Origin: an uncultured cyanobacterium
GTDB taxonomy: Bacteria; Cyanobacteriota; Vampirovibrionia; Gastranaerophilales; Gastranaerophilaceae
Assembly: GCA_902495705.1 (NCBI GenBank)
Contig: CABUXT010000008.1
Location: forward strand, 1-64,000
DNA length: 64,000 nucleotides
Direction: 5' to 3'
The notes below the pieces were generated by a model. That model saw only the letters and a list, made by a program, of their open reading frames with translations, had not been told where the DNA came from and did not search any database. Position numbers and translations under genes: made by a program. Position 1 is the first letter of the stretch. Each line of letters starts with the position of its first letter. Positions 7,816 through 16,981 of this stretch are shown in pieces.

Positions 7816-8219
7816 TTTTCGCCATTTTGAGATTTTGATGGAATTAGCGCAACAATAGCAGGAATAATAAACATTGTCAAAATCAAAAGTGCAAAAAATG
7901 TTATTGTTGAGGTTTGTGGGTCTTTTATTGATTGACAAACCGAAATTCCTTCAACATCCAAAGTTAAAATAACGCCTAAAATCCATGACCATATCGCATT
8001 TTTTGAAATATCAAAAATTCTTTTTTTGAAATTGAATGCGATTAATAATTTTATCAGCACAAGTGGAATGATGAATACAAAAGGGTTTAGGGCGTGTTTA
8101 TAAACACATACAAATAAAAATATTCCGCCCACGATATAAATTGCAGTCAGCAAAATATAATACAAAATAAAACAACTTTGGCTAATTGAACCCTTTGGAC
8201 TAAAAATATTGTTATTCAT
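7812..8219 (-). CDS. DUF805-like membrane protein
   Basis: 135 residues from the ATG at 8219, preceded by AGAGGAAGGTGT. Four hydrophobic spans, an N-terminal FSPKGSIS and a mid-protein KKRIFDISKNAIWSWILG reminiscent of the K-R-x-x-D-I-G/S-K-x-x-W motif of DUF805 membrane proteins. It converges on the PQ-loop-like gene with a 3-bp stop-stop overlap. Physiological role unknown. Confidence 0.5.
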   Translation of the reverse strand: MNNNIFSPKGSISQSCFILYYILLTAIYIVGGIFLFVCVYKHALNPFVFIIPLVLIKLLIAFNFKKRIFDISKNAIWSWILGVILTLDVEGISVCQSIKDPQTSTITFFALLILTMFIIPAIVALIPSKSQNGEN

Positions 8220-8336
8220 ACACCTTCCTCTTTTTGAAGAAATTATAGCATAAATCGCACTCTTGGGCAAAATTATAACAAAAAAGACGGACACTTACGT
8301 AATCCGCCTTTTTTAGATTTTTTACAAAGTCAAAAA

Positions 8337-8567
8337 CTATACTAATTTTACAGTGATTGATTTTGGTTTTTGAGTGTAAGAAATTTTATCTTCACGAGAT
8401 AACCATCCTAGACCCATGTAAGTGAAATTATCATCCAAATCCATATCTTTTCTCAATTTGTTGATTGTAACTTCACCCTTGTCTGACAAATAGTGGTAAA
8501 TTTTACCAGCTGATTCAATAATTTGAGTTTGCATTTCTTTTTGTTCTTTTTTGCTAGATGTGAACAT
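8337..8567 (-). CDS. Winged-helix protein, DUF2582 type
   Basis: 76 residues from the ATG at 8567, which has a near-perfect AAAGGAGGA RBS. An in-frame upstream start at 8588 would place the RBS inside the gene. The sequence IIESAGKIYHYLSDKGEV, then L-x-x-D-M-D-L-D-D-N-F and YMGLGWLSREDKI, matches my recollection of the winged helix-turn-helix DUF2582 family. These small proteins resemble DNA-binding domains but have no well-established role. It is a single gene with a TATAAT hexamer upstream. Confidence 0.7.
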   Translation of the reverse strand: MFTSSKKEQKEMQTQIIESAGKIYHYLSDKGEVTINKLRKDMDLDDNFTYMGLGWLSREDKISYTQKPKSITVKLV

Positions 8568-8899
8568 TTTGTATCCTCCTTTTATCACAAAATTATAATA
8601 CTACTATTTTAAAATTAATGAAACTATATTTTTTAGAATGTTGCTAAAACGTTGTTATTATAAGGTTTTACGCACTTAACATTTCTAAATCTTTTATCAT
8701 TATATATAAAAAAATAGAATAAAATTCATCAATTTGGATGATTTTTTGACTTAATTTTGGAAAATCTTAGTAAAAACCTGAAAAAATAGAAAATTTTTCT
8801 TATCTTTTTTACAAAAAATATTTACAAAAGTATTGCTATATACGATATCTAACCATATATCCCATTCAAAATTATAGCAAAATTTTGAATTTTGGAAAA
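8568..8899. other. AT-rich intergenic region without recognised gene
   Basis: 332 bp, very A/T-rich. It holds the promoter region of the winged-helix gene (TATAAT near 8590-8600 on the minus strand) and an AT-rich inverted repeat ATTCAAAAT/ATTTTGAAT at 8864-8890, just after the stop of the 8900-9310 gene. That hairpin lacks a U-run, so it is at best a weak terminator. Nothing else seen. Confidence 0.6.
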
Positions 8900-9310
8900 T
8901 TAGAGTTCATCGCGCTGAAATTCAAAATCTTCATGCGAATTTGTCATTTTTTCTTGGATTGCGCGCATGGTTTTTACCAAATCTTCTTTTTCAAAATAGC
9001 TTTCCGAAAAGATAACTACTTTGTTATTATCATTTTTAGTAAAGGTCAAAAGATACTCGGTGTAACCTTTTGCGTATCTGTTGCCTTTTACTTTTTGTCT
9101 CAAATAACTGACATCTGCAACATCAGAATATTTGACAAGTTTTTTTGTCGACTTCATGTTTACAAGATTTATTTTTTCAATTTTACAGATATCTTCGGAT
9201 TTTGAACAAACTAAGGTTTCTTGTTTGTAATTTGTCAAAGCTCCAACAATAACAACCAATACAACAAATATAATTCCGATTAACCAAGGTATAATTTTCT
9301 TTGAATCCAT
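8900..9310 (-). CDS. Single-span membrane-anchored protein
   Basis: 136 residues with one N-terminal membrane anchor (about 7-27) after a basic MDSKK start, and a ~105-residue extracytoplasmic domain with two cysteines near its start (CSKSEDICKIEK). The spacing resembles a disulfide loop. The domain alternates short beta-like stretches (YTEYLLTFTKNDNNKVVIFSES) and ends in a charged helix. RBS TAGGAAAAATAG. No family recognised; it is divergent from gph. Confidence 0.55.
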   Translation of the reverse strand: MDSKKIIPWLIGIIFVVLVVIVGALTNYKQETLVCSKSEDICKIEKINLVNMKSTKKLVKYSDVADVSYLRQKVKGNRYAKGYTEYLLTFTKNDNNKVVIFSESYFEKEDLVKTMRAIQEKMTNSHEDFEFQRDEL

Positions 9311-9418
9311 GCTATTTTTCCTATTTTTTTAATAAGTTTACCACTAAAATAAATTGTTTTATAATATTATTTGTCAAGATAATGAAATTTTGAAAATTAT
9401 TATACAAAGAGGCATTTT

Positions 9419-10075
9419 ATGAACAAAAAAATTGTGATTTTTGATTTAGACGGAACATTGTTAAACACTCTTGAAGATTTAGCAATAGCAACAAATTACG
9501 CCCTAAAACAGTTTAATTATCCGCAAAGAACAATTGAAGAAGTGCGTCAATTTGTCGGCAACGGTGTTGCCAAACTTATTGAGCGCGCAATTCCTGACGG
9601 CAAAAATAATCCGAATTTTGAAAAATGCCTTACTATATTTAAACAAAATTATTCTCAAATTATGTATGACCACACGGCACCTTATGAGGGTATTTTGCCA
9701 ATGCTTGAAGAACTTAAAGCAAAAGGTTACAAAATTTCTGTAGTATCTAATAAATTTGATGCGGCAGTAAAAGAATTGTGCAAAAAATATTTTCCAAATT
9801 TGATAGATGTTGCAGCAGGAGAAAATGAGGCAATCGGTATTAAGAAAAAACCTGCACCTGATACGGTTTTAAAGGCATTGAAAGAAATAAATCTGACAAC
9901 TTGTGATGCTATTTATGTTGGAGATTCCGATGTCGATATTATGACAGCAAAAAACTCTAATATGCCTTGTATTAGCGTTACTTGGGGCTTTCGAGATAAA
10001 GATTTTTTAATAAAAAATGGTGGAAATATTTTTGCGCAAACTCCATCTGATATTATTAAAATTTTAGAAAACTAA
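9419..10075 (+). CDS. gph: HAD hydrolase, phosphoglycolate-phosphatase-like
   Basis: 218 residues, the usual length for this class. HAD motif I is IFDLDGTLLNT (about 7-17), motif II is the SVVSNK stretch, and motif IV is YVGDSDVDIMTAKN. A helical cap between motifs I and II is typical of the Gph/PGMB subclass. Enzymes of this kind hydrolyse 2-phosphoglycolate from DNA repair or salvage, or other small sugar phosphates; substrate is not fixed by sequence. GAGG lies about 7 nt before the ATG. It precedes enolase by 73 bp. Confidence 0.8.
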   Translation: MNKKIVIFDLDGTLLNTLEDLAIATNYALKQFNYPQRTIEEVRQFVGNGVAKLIERAIPDGKNNPNFEKCLTIFKQNYSQIMYDHTAPYEGILPMLEELKAKGYKISVVSNKFDAAVKELCKKYFPNLIDVAAGENEAIGIKKKPAPDTVLKALKEINLTTCDAIYVGDSDVDIMTAKNSNMPCISVTWGFRDKDFLIKNGGNIFAQTPSDIIKILEN

Positions 10076-10106
10076 ACTAACCGCCCTAACTAATATTAAA
10101 ATTTTA

Positions 10107-10143
10107 CCTTTTCTCCTATTTTTTAATTAAGAAAAGGAGAAAA
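10107..10143 (+). promoter_or_regulatory. Hairpin sequestering the enolase Shine-Dalgarno
   Basis: CCTTTTC (10107-10113) can pair with GAAAAGG (10131-10137). In an overlapping register, TTTTCTCCT (10109-10117) pairs with AGGAGAAAA (10135-10143). Both occlude the AAGGAG RBS of eno. Seen directly in sequence; a regulatory role is inference. Confidence 0.45.
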
Positions 10144-10148
10144 TTAAA

Positions 10149-11423
10149 ATGTCTACTGCAATCAAAGAAATCAATGCTCGCCAAATTTTGGACTCTCGCG
10201 GAAATCCGACAATTGAAGTCGAAGTAAAATTATTTTCAGGAATCAGTGGAATTGCATCGGTTCCATCAGGAGCATCGACAGGGAAATTTGAGGCGGTAGA
10301 ACTAAGAGACAACGAACCTGACAACTACGACGGTAAAAGTGTGCAAAAAGCTGTTTATAATGTCAACAAAATAATTGCGCCAGTTTTGACAAATAAAAAT
10401 GTTACAAATCAAAATTTGATAGATAAAACTTTAATCAATCTTGATGGGACAGAAAACAAAAGTAATCTTGGGGCAAATGCGATTTTGGGAGTTTCAATGG
10501 CATGTGCCAAAGCAGGTGCAAACAGTTTTGGGCAACCTTTATTTATGTATCTTGGTGGAATTAGCGCAAACACTCTGCCTGTGCCGATGATGAACATTTT
10601 AAATGGAGGTTTACATGCTCAAAATAATCTTGAATTTCAGGAATTTATGATTGCACCTGTCGGAGCGAAATCTTTTTCTCAAGCTCTGCAAATGGGGGCA
10701 AAAGTTTTCCATACTCTGAAAAGGATTCTGAATAAACGCGGATTTGCAACCTGTGTTGGGGATGAAGGCGGTTTTGCTCCAAATTTAAAAACCAATTCAG
10801 AAGCCATAGAACTGATTCTTGAGGCGATTCAAAATTCAAATTATACAACTGATGAAATAAAAATTTGTCTTGATGTTGCATCAAGCGAATTTTACAACAA
10901 CGGAAAATATTTTGTCCGAGATTACGGCTACTCAAGTTCAGAATTTGTCGAGGTTTTGGAAAAACTTGTTAAAGATTATCCGATAATTTCGATAGAAGAC
11001 GGATTATCAGAAGAAGATTTTGAAGGGTGGGAACTTTTGACCCAAACTCTAGGCAACAAATGTCAGCTCGTTGGAGATGATTTGTTTGTAACCAATATAA
11101 AAAGACTCAGAAAAGGGGTCAAAGAGTCTCTTGGAAATTCGATTTTGATAAAATTAAATCAAATCGGAACAGTCAGCGAAACCTTAAATACCATAAATTA
11201 TGCCCAAAGTAACAACTATACAACGATAATTTCGCACCGCTCAGGAGAGACTGAAGACACATTTATTGCAGATTTGGCAGTTGCCGTAAATAGCGGACTT
11301 ATCAAGACAGGTTCATTGTCGCGCTCTGAAAGAATTTCCAAATATAACAGGCTATTAAAAATAGAACAAATGTTAGGGTCTAACGCGCGATATTTAGGAA
11401 AAAACGCCTTCAAGCCTAAATAA
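10149..11423 (+). CDS. eno: Enolase
   Basis: 424 residues, close to the normal ~430. It interconverts 2-phosphoglycerate and phosphoenolpyruvate in glycolysis. Seen: N-terminal ARQILDSRGNPTIEVEV, the GASTGKFEA loop, metal-binding acidic residues in KICLDVASSEF, SIEDGL and VGDDLFVTN, and the signature LIKLNQIGTVSETL followed by SHRSGETEDTFIADLAV. All catalytic blocks are present. Strong RBS (AAAAGGAGAAAA), which may be masked by a hairpin. It follows gph and precedes aroF, supplying PEP to DAHP synthase, although a promoter-like TATAAT before aroF suggests separate transcription. Confidence 0.97.
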   Translation: MSTAIKEINARQILDSRGNPTIEVEVKLFSGISGIASVPSGASTGKFEAVELRDNEPDNYDGKSVQKAVYNVNKIIAPVLTNKNVTNQNLIDKTLINLDGTENKSNLGANAILGVSMACAKAGANSFGQPLFMYLGGISANTLPVPMMNILNGGLHAQNNLEFQEFMIAPVGAKSFSQALQMGAKVFHTLKRILNKRGFATCVGDEGGFAPNLKTNSEAIELILEAIQNSNYTTDEIKICLDVASSEFYNNGKYFVRDYGYSSSEFVEVLEKLVKDYPIISIEDGLSEEDFEGWELLTQTLGNKCQLVGDDLFVTNIKRLRKGVKESLGNSILIKLNQIGTVSETLNTINYAQSNNYTTIISHRSGETEDTFIADLAVAVNSGLIKTGSLSRSERISKYNRLLKIEQMLGSNARYLGKNAFKPK

Positions 11424-11501
11424 AAAAGCTTTCAAAAGTTTGATTATTTTTCTTTATTTTCTATAATTTTGGTACAACAAAATAAATAAGGACAAAGAAA
11501 A

Positions 11502-12551
11502 ATGATTATAATTATGGAACGAGATGCAACAGCTGACAATGTTCAAGCTGTTACAAGTTTATTAAAAGAACACGGTTTTAAAGTAATTGTGCACGAAGGT
11601 GATGTGCACACCGTTATTGATGCATTAGGAGACAAAACAACACTGTCTCCAAGCAGAATTGATGCAATGGACGGTGTAAAGCAAATCAAATTTATCCGCG
11701 AACCTTTTAGACTTGCATCTCGCGATAGAAAATCCGAAGACACAGTTATTGAGTTTCCAAACGGTGTAAAAGTCGGCGGAGCGAACAGACCTGTCTTTAT
11801 GGTAGGACCTTGTTCTGTTGAAGAAGACTACGATGGACTTTTGCAAGTTGCGCTTGCAGCAAAAGAATTAGGTTGTCAATTTTTGCGCGGAGGTGCATTC
11901 AAACCAAGAACCTCACCTTATGATTTTGACGGACTCGGCGAAAAAGCTCTTAAATATTTGGCACAAGCAAGAGAGGCTACAAGTTTGCTAGTTGTAACAG
12001 AACTTATGGACGTTGAAGATTTGGATTTGGTTTGCGATTATGCTGACGTTATCCAAGTCGGAGCAAGAAATATGCAAAACTTCCGCTTGCTTAAAGCTGT
12101 TGGTAAATGCAACAAACCTGTCGTATTAAAACGCGGACCTGCAAGCACTATTAGAGAATTTTTACTGGCAGCAGAACACATTATGTATAACGGAAATGAA
12201 AAAGTTATCCTATGCGAACGCGGTTTGAAAAGTTTTGATAATGCATTTACAAGAAATGTCCTTGATATTGCAGCCATTCCGGTTATCAAAAAATATTCTC
12301 ACCTTCCGATTATTGTTGACCCAAGCCATGGCACAGGTCAACGTTACCTGATTGAACCAATGGCAAAAGCAGGTTTGGTCGCAGGGGCAGACGGCGTGAT
12401 GGTTGAAGTTCATCACAATCCGTCTTGTGCTTTGAGTGATGGTAAACAAAGTTTATCAATTCCGCAATTTAAAGAAGTTTTCTCAAGATTAAACAAAATG
12501 ATTGATGTTCTACATCTTGAAAAAAGCACAACTTTATCTTGTGTAGAATAA
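11502..12551 (+). CDS. aroF: 3-Deoxy-7-phosphoheptulonate (DAHP) synthase
   Basis: 349 residues. It catalyses PEP + erythrose 4-phosphate to DAHP, the first shikimate-pathway step. The N-terminal ~75 residues (MIIIMERDATADNVQAV...) form the ferredoxin-like regulatory domain known from Thermotoga/Bacillus-type type I-beta DAHPS. The catalytic barrel contains FMVGPCSVE, FLRGGAFKPRTSPYDF, VIQVGARNMQNF, VVLKRGP and IIVDPSHGTG. A TATAAT lies at about 11460, with TTGATT 16 bp upstream, and the RBS is AAGGACAAAG. A terminator follows. Feedback inhibition through the N-terminal domain is plausible from homologs. Confidence 0.95.
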   Translation: MIIIMERDATADNVQAVTSLLKEHGFKVIVHEGDVHTVIDALGDKTTLSPSRIDAMDGVKQIKFIREPFRLASRDRKSEDTVIEFPNGVKVGGANRPVFMVGPCSVEEDYDGLLQVALAAKELGCQFLRGGAFKPRTSPYDFDGLGEKALKYLAQAREATSLLVVTELMDVEDLDLVCDYADVIQVGARNMQNFRLLKAVGKCNKPVVLKRGPASTIREFLLAAEHIMYNGNEKVILCERGLKSFDNAFTRNVLDIAAIPVIKKYSHLPIIVDPSHGTGQRYLIEPMAKAGLVAGADGVMVEVHHNPSCALSDGKQSLSIPQFKEVFSRLNKMIDVLHLEKSTTLSCVE

Positions 12552-12578
12552 GAATATTAACAAATATTAAGAAGATAA

Positions 12579-12615
12579 AATGCTCAAATTTGCTGTTATT
12601 TGGGCATTTTTCTTT
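12579..12615 (+). terminator. Intrinsic terminator after aroF
   Basis: Stem AATGCTCAAAT/ATTTGGGCATT (11 bp with one G-T pair), 8-nt loop, then a T-rich tail. It lies 28 nt after the aroF stop. Confidence 0.8.
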
Positions 12616-12698
12616 TTACATATAAAAAACAAAAGCAATTTTTCCTTCCAAAAATACTTTATAAATACATAGGTAAAAAGTGGAAAGGAAAATGTATT

Positions 12699-13118
12699 AT
12701 GTCAGATTTTTATGGAGTAGGCTTGGTAGGCGTGCCTTATAACGCAATTAAACCAAATTACAGTCACAGAACAGAAAAATACGTTTTTGTTGACAATTCA
12801 ATTATGAACCACCCTCGCAAAGAAGAAAAATCAAACACAGGCGCTAAAGTTGCAGCAAGTGCAGTCGGTTTGATTGCTGCAGGTGTTTTAGCTTATGTAT
12901 TTAGAGGCAAAATCAAAGGTGCTGCTCCAAAAGTAGCTGAATTTGCAAAAGATGCTTGGAAAAATTGCAAAGATTTTGCTCAAAAAGGCTATGGCAAAGT
13001 AAAACCTTATATCGACAAAGCTTTGACTAAAGGTAAAGAAGTGATTGATAAAGGTGTAAGTGTTGCTAAACCTTATGTAGATAAAACAATTAACTTCTTC
13101 AAAAATTTAGTAAAATAA
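12699..13118 (+). CDS. Small membrane-anchored protein with repeated K-P-Y segments
   Basis: 139 residues from the ATG at 12699 (GGAAAGGAAAA upstream). A longer TTG reading would start inside the aroF terminator and is rejected. The N-terminus MSDFYGVGLVGVPYNAIKP is followed by one hydrophobic span (about 49-66, AASAVGLIAAGVLAYVF). A lysine-rich tail repeats V-x-x-Y/KPY-(I/V)-D-K twice (KVKPYIDKALTKG, VAKPYVDKTINF), suggesting amphipathic helices. No family recognised. It ends 5 nt from the convergent tyrA stop. Confidence 0.6.
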   Translation: MSDFYGVGLVGVPYNAIKPNYSHRTEKYVFVDNSIMNHPRKEEKSNTGAKVAASAVGLIAAGVLAYVFRGKIKGAAPKVAEFAKDAWKNCKDFAQKGYGKVKPYIDKALTKGKEVIDKGVSVAKPYVDKTINFFKNLVK

Positions 13119-13123
13119 TCCTA

Positions 13124-13885
13124 TTAAATTTCTTTCTGAAACATCAATTGGCGTTTTGACTTAATCTCTTTTATCTGTTCAAGATAATTAGCGTTAGTTA
13201 AATCGCCAATTGTTTTGTACAATTTCAAAATACTATTTTGAATGTTCTCAGAATTCATCTGAATCATATCATTTGCCATTTCAACATTAGACATTGCAAG
13301 GCGTGTCATATCGCGAAATCCTGATGATGCCATCTCTAGTGCCAATTCATTATCTTGTGCGGTTTTAAATATAGCTTGAGCAATAAGCATTGGCATGTGT
13401 GAAATAAGTGCTGCTGCCTCGTCATGTTTTTCAGGAGTTGTTATAATAGGTTTTGCACCCATTTGTTCAATCAATTCAACCAAAGTTTCGTCTTTGCCAA
13501 ATACAGGAGTTATCACCCATTTTGCCCCTTTAAAAAGTCCTGAAAAAGAATTTTCAAACCCTTGAAACTCTGTTCCTGCCATCGGATGAGACGGTACAAA
13601 TTTATACGGTCTTTTCTTTTTGCAAACAAAACTTTTTAAAGAACATACATCTGTAACTACAGTGTCAGGCAGCAAAATTTCTTCTAATTTATCCAAAATT
13701 TCCAAAGTTTTGTTCATCGCAGAACACACAAAAACGATATCGCAAGTTTTTAAAATATCATAAGTTTTGTAGATATTTTCACCACTTTGCGATTGCGAAA
13801 CTCCAATGACATCATAATTCAATTTTGTCAAATCTTTGAATATTGAACCGCCAATCAAGCCTAAACCGACAATACCGATTTTCAT
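13124..13885 (-). CDS. tyrA: Prephenate/arogenate dehydrogenase
   Basis: 253 residues, a monofunctional TyrA without ACT or chorismate-mutase domain. It oxidises prephenate (or arogenate) in tyrosine synthesis. The N-terminal Rossmann motif GIVGLGLIGGS is followed by VFVCSA, VTDVCSLK, the VPSHPMAGTE substrate-binding motif and a C-terminal helical dimer domain. It is last in the minus-strand run plsY-proB-proA-tyrA, 17 nt after proA with its own GGAGAT RBS. Its partner pathway gene aroF lies just across on the opposite strand. Confidence 0.92.
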   Translation of the reverse strand: MKIGIVGLGLIGGSIFKDLTKLNYDVIGVSQSQSGENIYKTYDILKTCDIVFVCSAMNKTLEILDKLEEILLPDTVVTDVCSLKSFVCKKKRPYKFVPSHPMAGTEFQGFENSFSGLFKGAKWVITPVFGKDETLVELIEQMGAKPIITTPEKHDEAAALISHMPMLIAQAIFKTAQDNELALEMASSGFRDMTRLAMSNVEMANDMIQMNSENIQNSILKLYKTIGDLTNANYLEQIKEIKSKRQLMFQKEI

Positions 13886-13902
13886 ATTTTATCTCCTGAA
13901 AA

Positions 13903-15159
13903 TTATGCCAAATCCTTGTGATGGAAATGTTTTTCACCTTTTACATATTCATCAACAATATGACCGTTTCCGCGAAGTTTATATTTATAAATCGTCAAAC
14001 CTTCTAAGCCGACAGGACCTCTGGCATGAGTTTTGTTTGTAGAAATTCCGACTTCTGCCCCAAAGCCGTATCTGAAACCGTCTGCAAAACGAGTTGATGC
14101 ATTAAAATACACACCTGCTGAATCTACTTTGTTCATAAATTTTTCAGCATTTTCAATATCTTTTGTAATAATACTGTCCGTATGTCCTGAACCGTAAGTG
14201 TTTATATGTTCAATCGCCTCATCAACAGAGTCAACAAATTTGTAGGATAAAATTTTATCCCCATACTCCGTAGACCAAGAGTCAGGATTTGAAACCAATT
14301 TAATTTCAGAAAGTTGAAGTGATGCCAATAATTCATCTGCTTTAGGAAAATCTTTGTGAATTAAAAGTGTTTCAACAGCATTACATGCGCTTGGGTATTG
14401 AGTTTTCGCATCAACAATAACACGTGATGCCATATCAATATCGGCAGATTTATCGACAAATATGTGACAAATTCCGCTGGCATGACCCAAGACAGGAATA
14501 CTTGTGTTTGCTTTGATATATTTAACCAAATTGTTTCCGCCACGTGGAATAATCAAATTTATGTAATTGTCGCATTTGAGCATTTGTGCAACATCATCTC
14601 GAGAAAATACCTGCTGAACAACATTTTTCGGAAATTCAGGAACTTGCGACAAAGCGTCATTAATTACTTCCAAAATCTTTTTATTTGTATTTTTAGATTC
14701 TTTTCCGCCTTTTAAAATTACAGCGTTAGATGATTTTATGGCAAGAGATGAAATCTGAGAAATAACATCAGGTCTTGCCTCAAAAATTATCCCAAGAACG
14801 CCGATTGGGCAAGAAACTTTGTATAAAGTAAGTCCTTCATCCAATTCGCGCACAAATAAATTTTTGCCGATTGGGTCGTCGAGATTTGCGATATCGCGCA
14901 CCCCTTGAATCATATCACGCATTTTATTTTCGTCTAACTTTAAGCGATTGAAGGTAGATTTTGTGATTTCGCCATTTTCAACCAAACTTTCAGCCTCAGA
15001 CAAATCTTTTTTGTTAGCCTCAAAGATTTCAGCCTTATGGATTTCAAACATATCCGCAATTTTATTTAGTGCAGTATTTTTTATTTCAGTTTTCAAATCT
15101 GCAATTTTTAAAGATGCATCTTTTGCAGCTTTTGCAATTTCTATAAAATTTTGTTCCAT
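13903..15159 (-). CDS. proA: Gamma-glutamyl phosphate reductase
   Basis: 418 residues, full length. It reduces gamma-glutamyl phosphate to glutamate semialdehyde with NADPH, the second step of proline synthesis. Seen: PIGVLGIIFEARPDV, AVILKGGKES, IPRGGNNLV, the catalytic-Cys region TQYPSACNAVETLL, and near the C-terminus RFADGFRYGFGAEVGISTNK, all signatures of this aldehyde dehydrogenase-fold family. It lies 13 nt after proB with RBS TTTGGAGA, so the two are co-transcribed. Confidence 0.97.
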   Translation of the reverse strand: MEQNFIEIAKAAKDASLKIADLKTEIKNTALNKIADMFEIHKAEIFEANKKDLSEAESLVENGEITKSTFNRLKLDENKMRDMIQGVRDIANLDDPIGKNLFVRELDEGLTLYKVSCPIGVLGIIFEARPDVISQISSLAIKSSNAVILKGGKESKNTNKKILEVINDALSQVPEFPKNVVQQVFSRDDVAQMLKCDNYINLIIPRGGNNLVKYIKANTSIPVLGHASGICHIFVDKSADIDMASRVIVDAKTQYPSACNAVETLLIHKDFPKADELLASLQLSEIKLVSNPDSWSTEYGDKILSYKFVDSVDEAIEHINTYGSGHTDSIITKDIENAEKFMNKVDSAGVYFNASTRFADGFRYGFGAEVGISTNKTHARGPVGLEGLTIYKYKLRGNGHIVDEYVKGEKHFHHKDLA

Positions 15160-15172
15160 AATATCTCCAAAC

Positions 15173-16321
15173 CTATAAAATAGTAATATTATCTCGTGTT
15201 ATGATTGCATCATAGTTTTTGAATCCAAGAATTTCTGCAATGTTATCAGAATGTCTGCCGATAACTTTTTTGCAAGAATCAGAATCATAATTGACAATTC
15301 CGCGCGCAAATTCTTGTTTATTTTCATCAAGAATTGAAATTACATCACCTTTTTTGAATGTGTTTTTAACACCGACAACACCGATTGGCAGCAAACTTTT
15401 TTCCTCTTGAATAAGTGCGTGTTTTGCTCCATCATTGACGATAATTTTTCCGATGATATTTGTTGCATAACCAATCCAGCGTTTTTTATCAGAAAGATTT
15501 TCGGTTGAAGGTAAAAACATAGTTCCTAAATCTTCACCGTCAAAAATTCTTTTGATAATAAACGGTTGTTTGCCGTTTGCGATTAGAACTTTTCCGCCAA
15601 ACCTTGTTACAAGACGAGCCGCTTTTAATTTTGTTTCCATTCCGCCACGACCGCCATCAGAAACACCTGACGCCAATGCCATAATTTTATCATTAACTTC
15701 TTCAACCGATTTGATTAATTTTGCATTAGGATTTGTTTTCGGATTATCGTCATACAAACCGTCAATATCTGACAAAATTATCAATAAATCCGCATCGAGT
15801 TCACTTGCTACAAGGGCTGATAATTTGTCGTTATCAGAAAAACAAACTTGCATATCTTCTTTGACATAACGTAAAGCAACATCCAATGTTGAAACTGTAT
15901 CGTTTTGGTTAATTACAGGGATTGTGCCAAGTTCAAGCAATTTGTTGAGGGTTGTTCTCAAACTCAAATATCTTTCACGAACAGAAAAGTCATCTTCTGT
16001 AAGTAAGATTTGTGCAGCAGTCAAACCGTAAGTGTCAAAACCGTTTTCATAAATTGACATCAATTTACCTTGCCCAATAGCTGCACATGCCTGTTTTAGT
16101 GCTGTTCCTTGAGTATCTTCCAAGTCCAAACGCTTTTTCCCAAGACCCACTGCACCGGATGTTACAACAATCACTTCTTTTCCTGATTTTACAAGAGTTG
16201 CGATATCTTCAATAAATGTATAAACTCTCGGTAACGATACATAGCCTTCATCGTTTCGCAAAACATTTGTACCAAGTTTGATTACAATACGTTTTGCCTT
16301 TATAAATTCACGTCTGTCCAC
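15173..16321 (-). CDS. proB: Glutamate 5-kinase with C-terminal PUA domain
   Basis: 382 residues. It phosphorylates glutamate at the gamma carboxyl, the feedback-controlled first step of proline synthesis. The amino-acid kinase fold shows IVIKLGTNVLR, VTSGAVGLG, INQNDTVS, LSDIDGLYDDNP and DGGRGGMETKLKAA. The last ~95 residues form the PUA domain typical of long ProB forms. It starts at GTG (VDRREF), 9 nt after plsY. The fourth residue onward matches the family start. Confidence 0.96.
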   Translation of the reverse strand: MDRREFIKAKRIVIKLGTNVLRNDEGYVSLPRVYTFIEDIATLVKSGKEVIVVTSGAVGLGKKRLDLEDTQGTALKQACAAIGQGKLMSIYENGFDTYGLTAAQILLTEDDFSVRERYLSLRTTLNKLLELGTIPVINQNDTVSTLDVALRYVKEDMQVCFSDNDKLSALVASELDADLLIILSDIDGLYDDNPKTNPNAKLIKSVEEVNDKIMALASGVSDGGRGGMETKLKAARLVTRFGGKVLIANGKQPFIIKRIFDGEDLGTMFLPSTENLSDKKRWIGYATNIIGKIIVNDGAKHALIQEEKSLLPIGVVGVKNTFKKGDVISILDENKQEFARGIVNYDSDSCKKVIGRHSDNIAEILGFKNYDAIITRDNITIL

Positions 16322-16330
16322 TTTAAAAAC

Positions 16331-16948
16331 CTACTCTCTAACTTTATTCTCTCTGCCTTCTTTTAATCTTTTGATATTTTCTCTATGTAGGTATATCACA
16401 TAAATTGCAGCAATCAAGGCATAAACGATATATGCAACAGGAGCGTTCAAAAACCACATAATCAAAGGTGAAAGTGCCAAGGCAACGATTGACCCGAGTG
16501 ACACATATTTAGAAACCCAAGTGACAATTCCCCAAACTGCAGCAATAATTAAACCTGCTTGCCAGTTCAAAGCCATCAATGTTCCAACACCTGTTGCAAC
16601 AGATTTGCCACCTGTAAAGTTTAAATATATTGATTTGCTGTGTCCTAAAATTGCACAAACCGCAGCCAAGACAGGCATTACACCCAAATGCGCCAACGCA
16701 GTTGCATACAACGCACTCAAAACTACAGGCAAAGCACCTTTCAGTGCGTCTAACAACATTACGATAAAGAACCATTTTTTGCCCATTACACGTTTAACGT
16801 TTGTTGCACCTGTTGAACCTGAACCGATAGTTCTGATATCTTGTCCTGTGAATAATTTAACAATAATATAACCTGTTGGAATAGAGCCGATAAGGTATGA
16901 TATACCGCCAACAAGTACAATTTGTCTCAATATTTCTGCATAATCCAT
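16331..16948 (-). CDS. plsY: Glycerol-3-phosphate acyltransferase PlsY
   Basis: 205 residues from the ATG at 16948, chosen for the TGGAGAATAAATTA leader and because the family starts near here. It transfers acyl from acyl phosphate to glycerol-3-phosphate at the inner membrane. Family signatures are YLIGSIPTGYIIVKL, the SGSTGATNVKR motif, and LGHSKSIYLNFTGGKSVATGVG. Five membrane spans. First gene of the plsY-proB-proA-tyrA run, with a clear promoter upstream. Confidence 0.95.
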   Translation of the reverse strand: MDYAEILRQIVLVGGISYLIGSIPTGYIIVKLFTGQDIRTIGSGSTGATNVKRVMGKKWFFIVMLLDALKGALPVVLSALYATALAHLGVMPVLAAVCAILGHSKSIYLNFTGGKSVATGVGTLMALNWQAGLIIAAVWGIVTWVSKYVSLGSIVALALSPLIMWFLNAPVAYIVYALIAAIYVIYLHRENIKRLKEGRENKVRE

Positions 16949-16981
16949 TAATTTATTCTCCAAATCTTTTCCACGAGGGTA

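Noticed and set aside
8864..8890. AT-rich inverted repeat as terminator of the 8900 gene
   Set aside because: Low stability and no T-run on the minus strand; left as part of an intergenic note.
11420..11460. Terminator directly after eno
   Set aside because: AAAAGCTTTCAAAAGTTT makes only a weak stem; eno and aroF may be partly co-transcribed.
12600..12698. TTG-initiated N-terminal extension of the 12699 gene
   Set aside because: It starts inside the right arm of the aroF terminator and has no RBS, whereas ATG 12699 has one.
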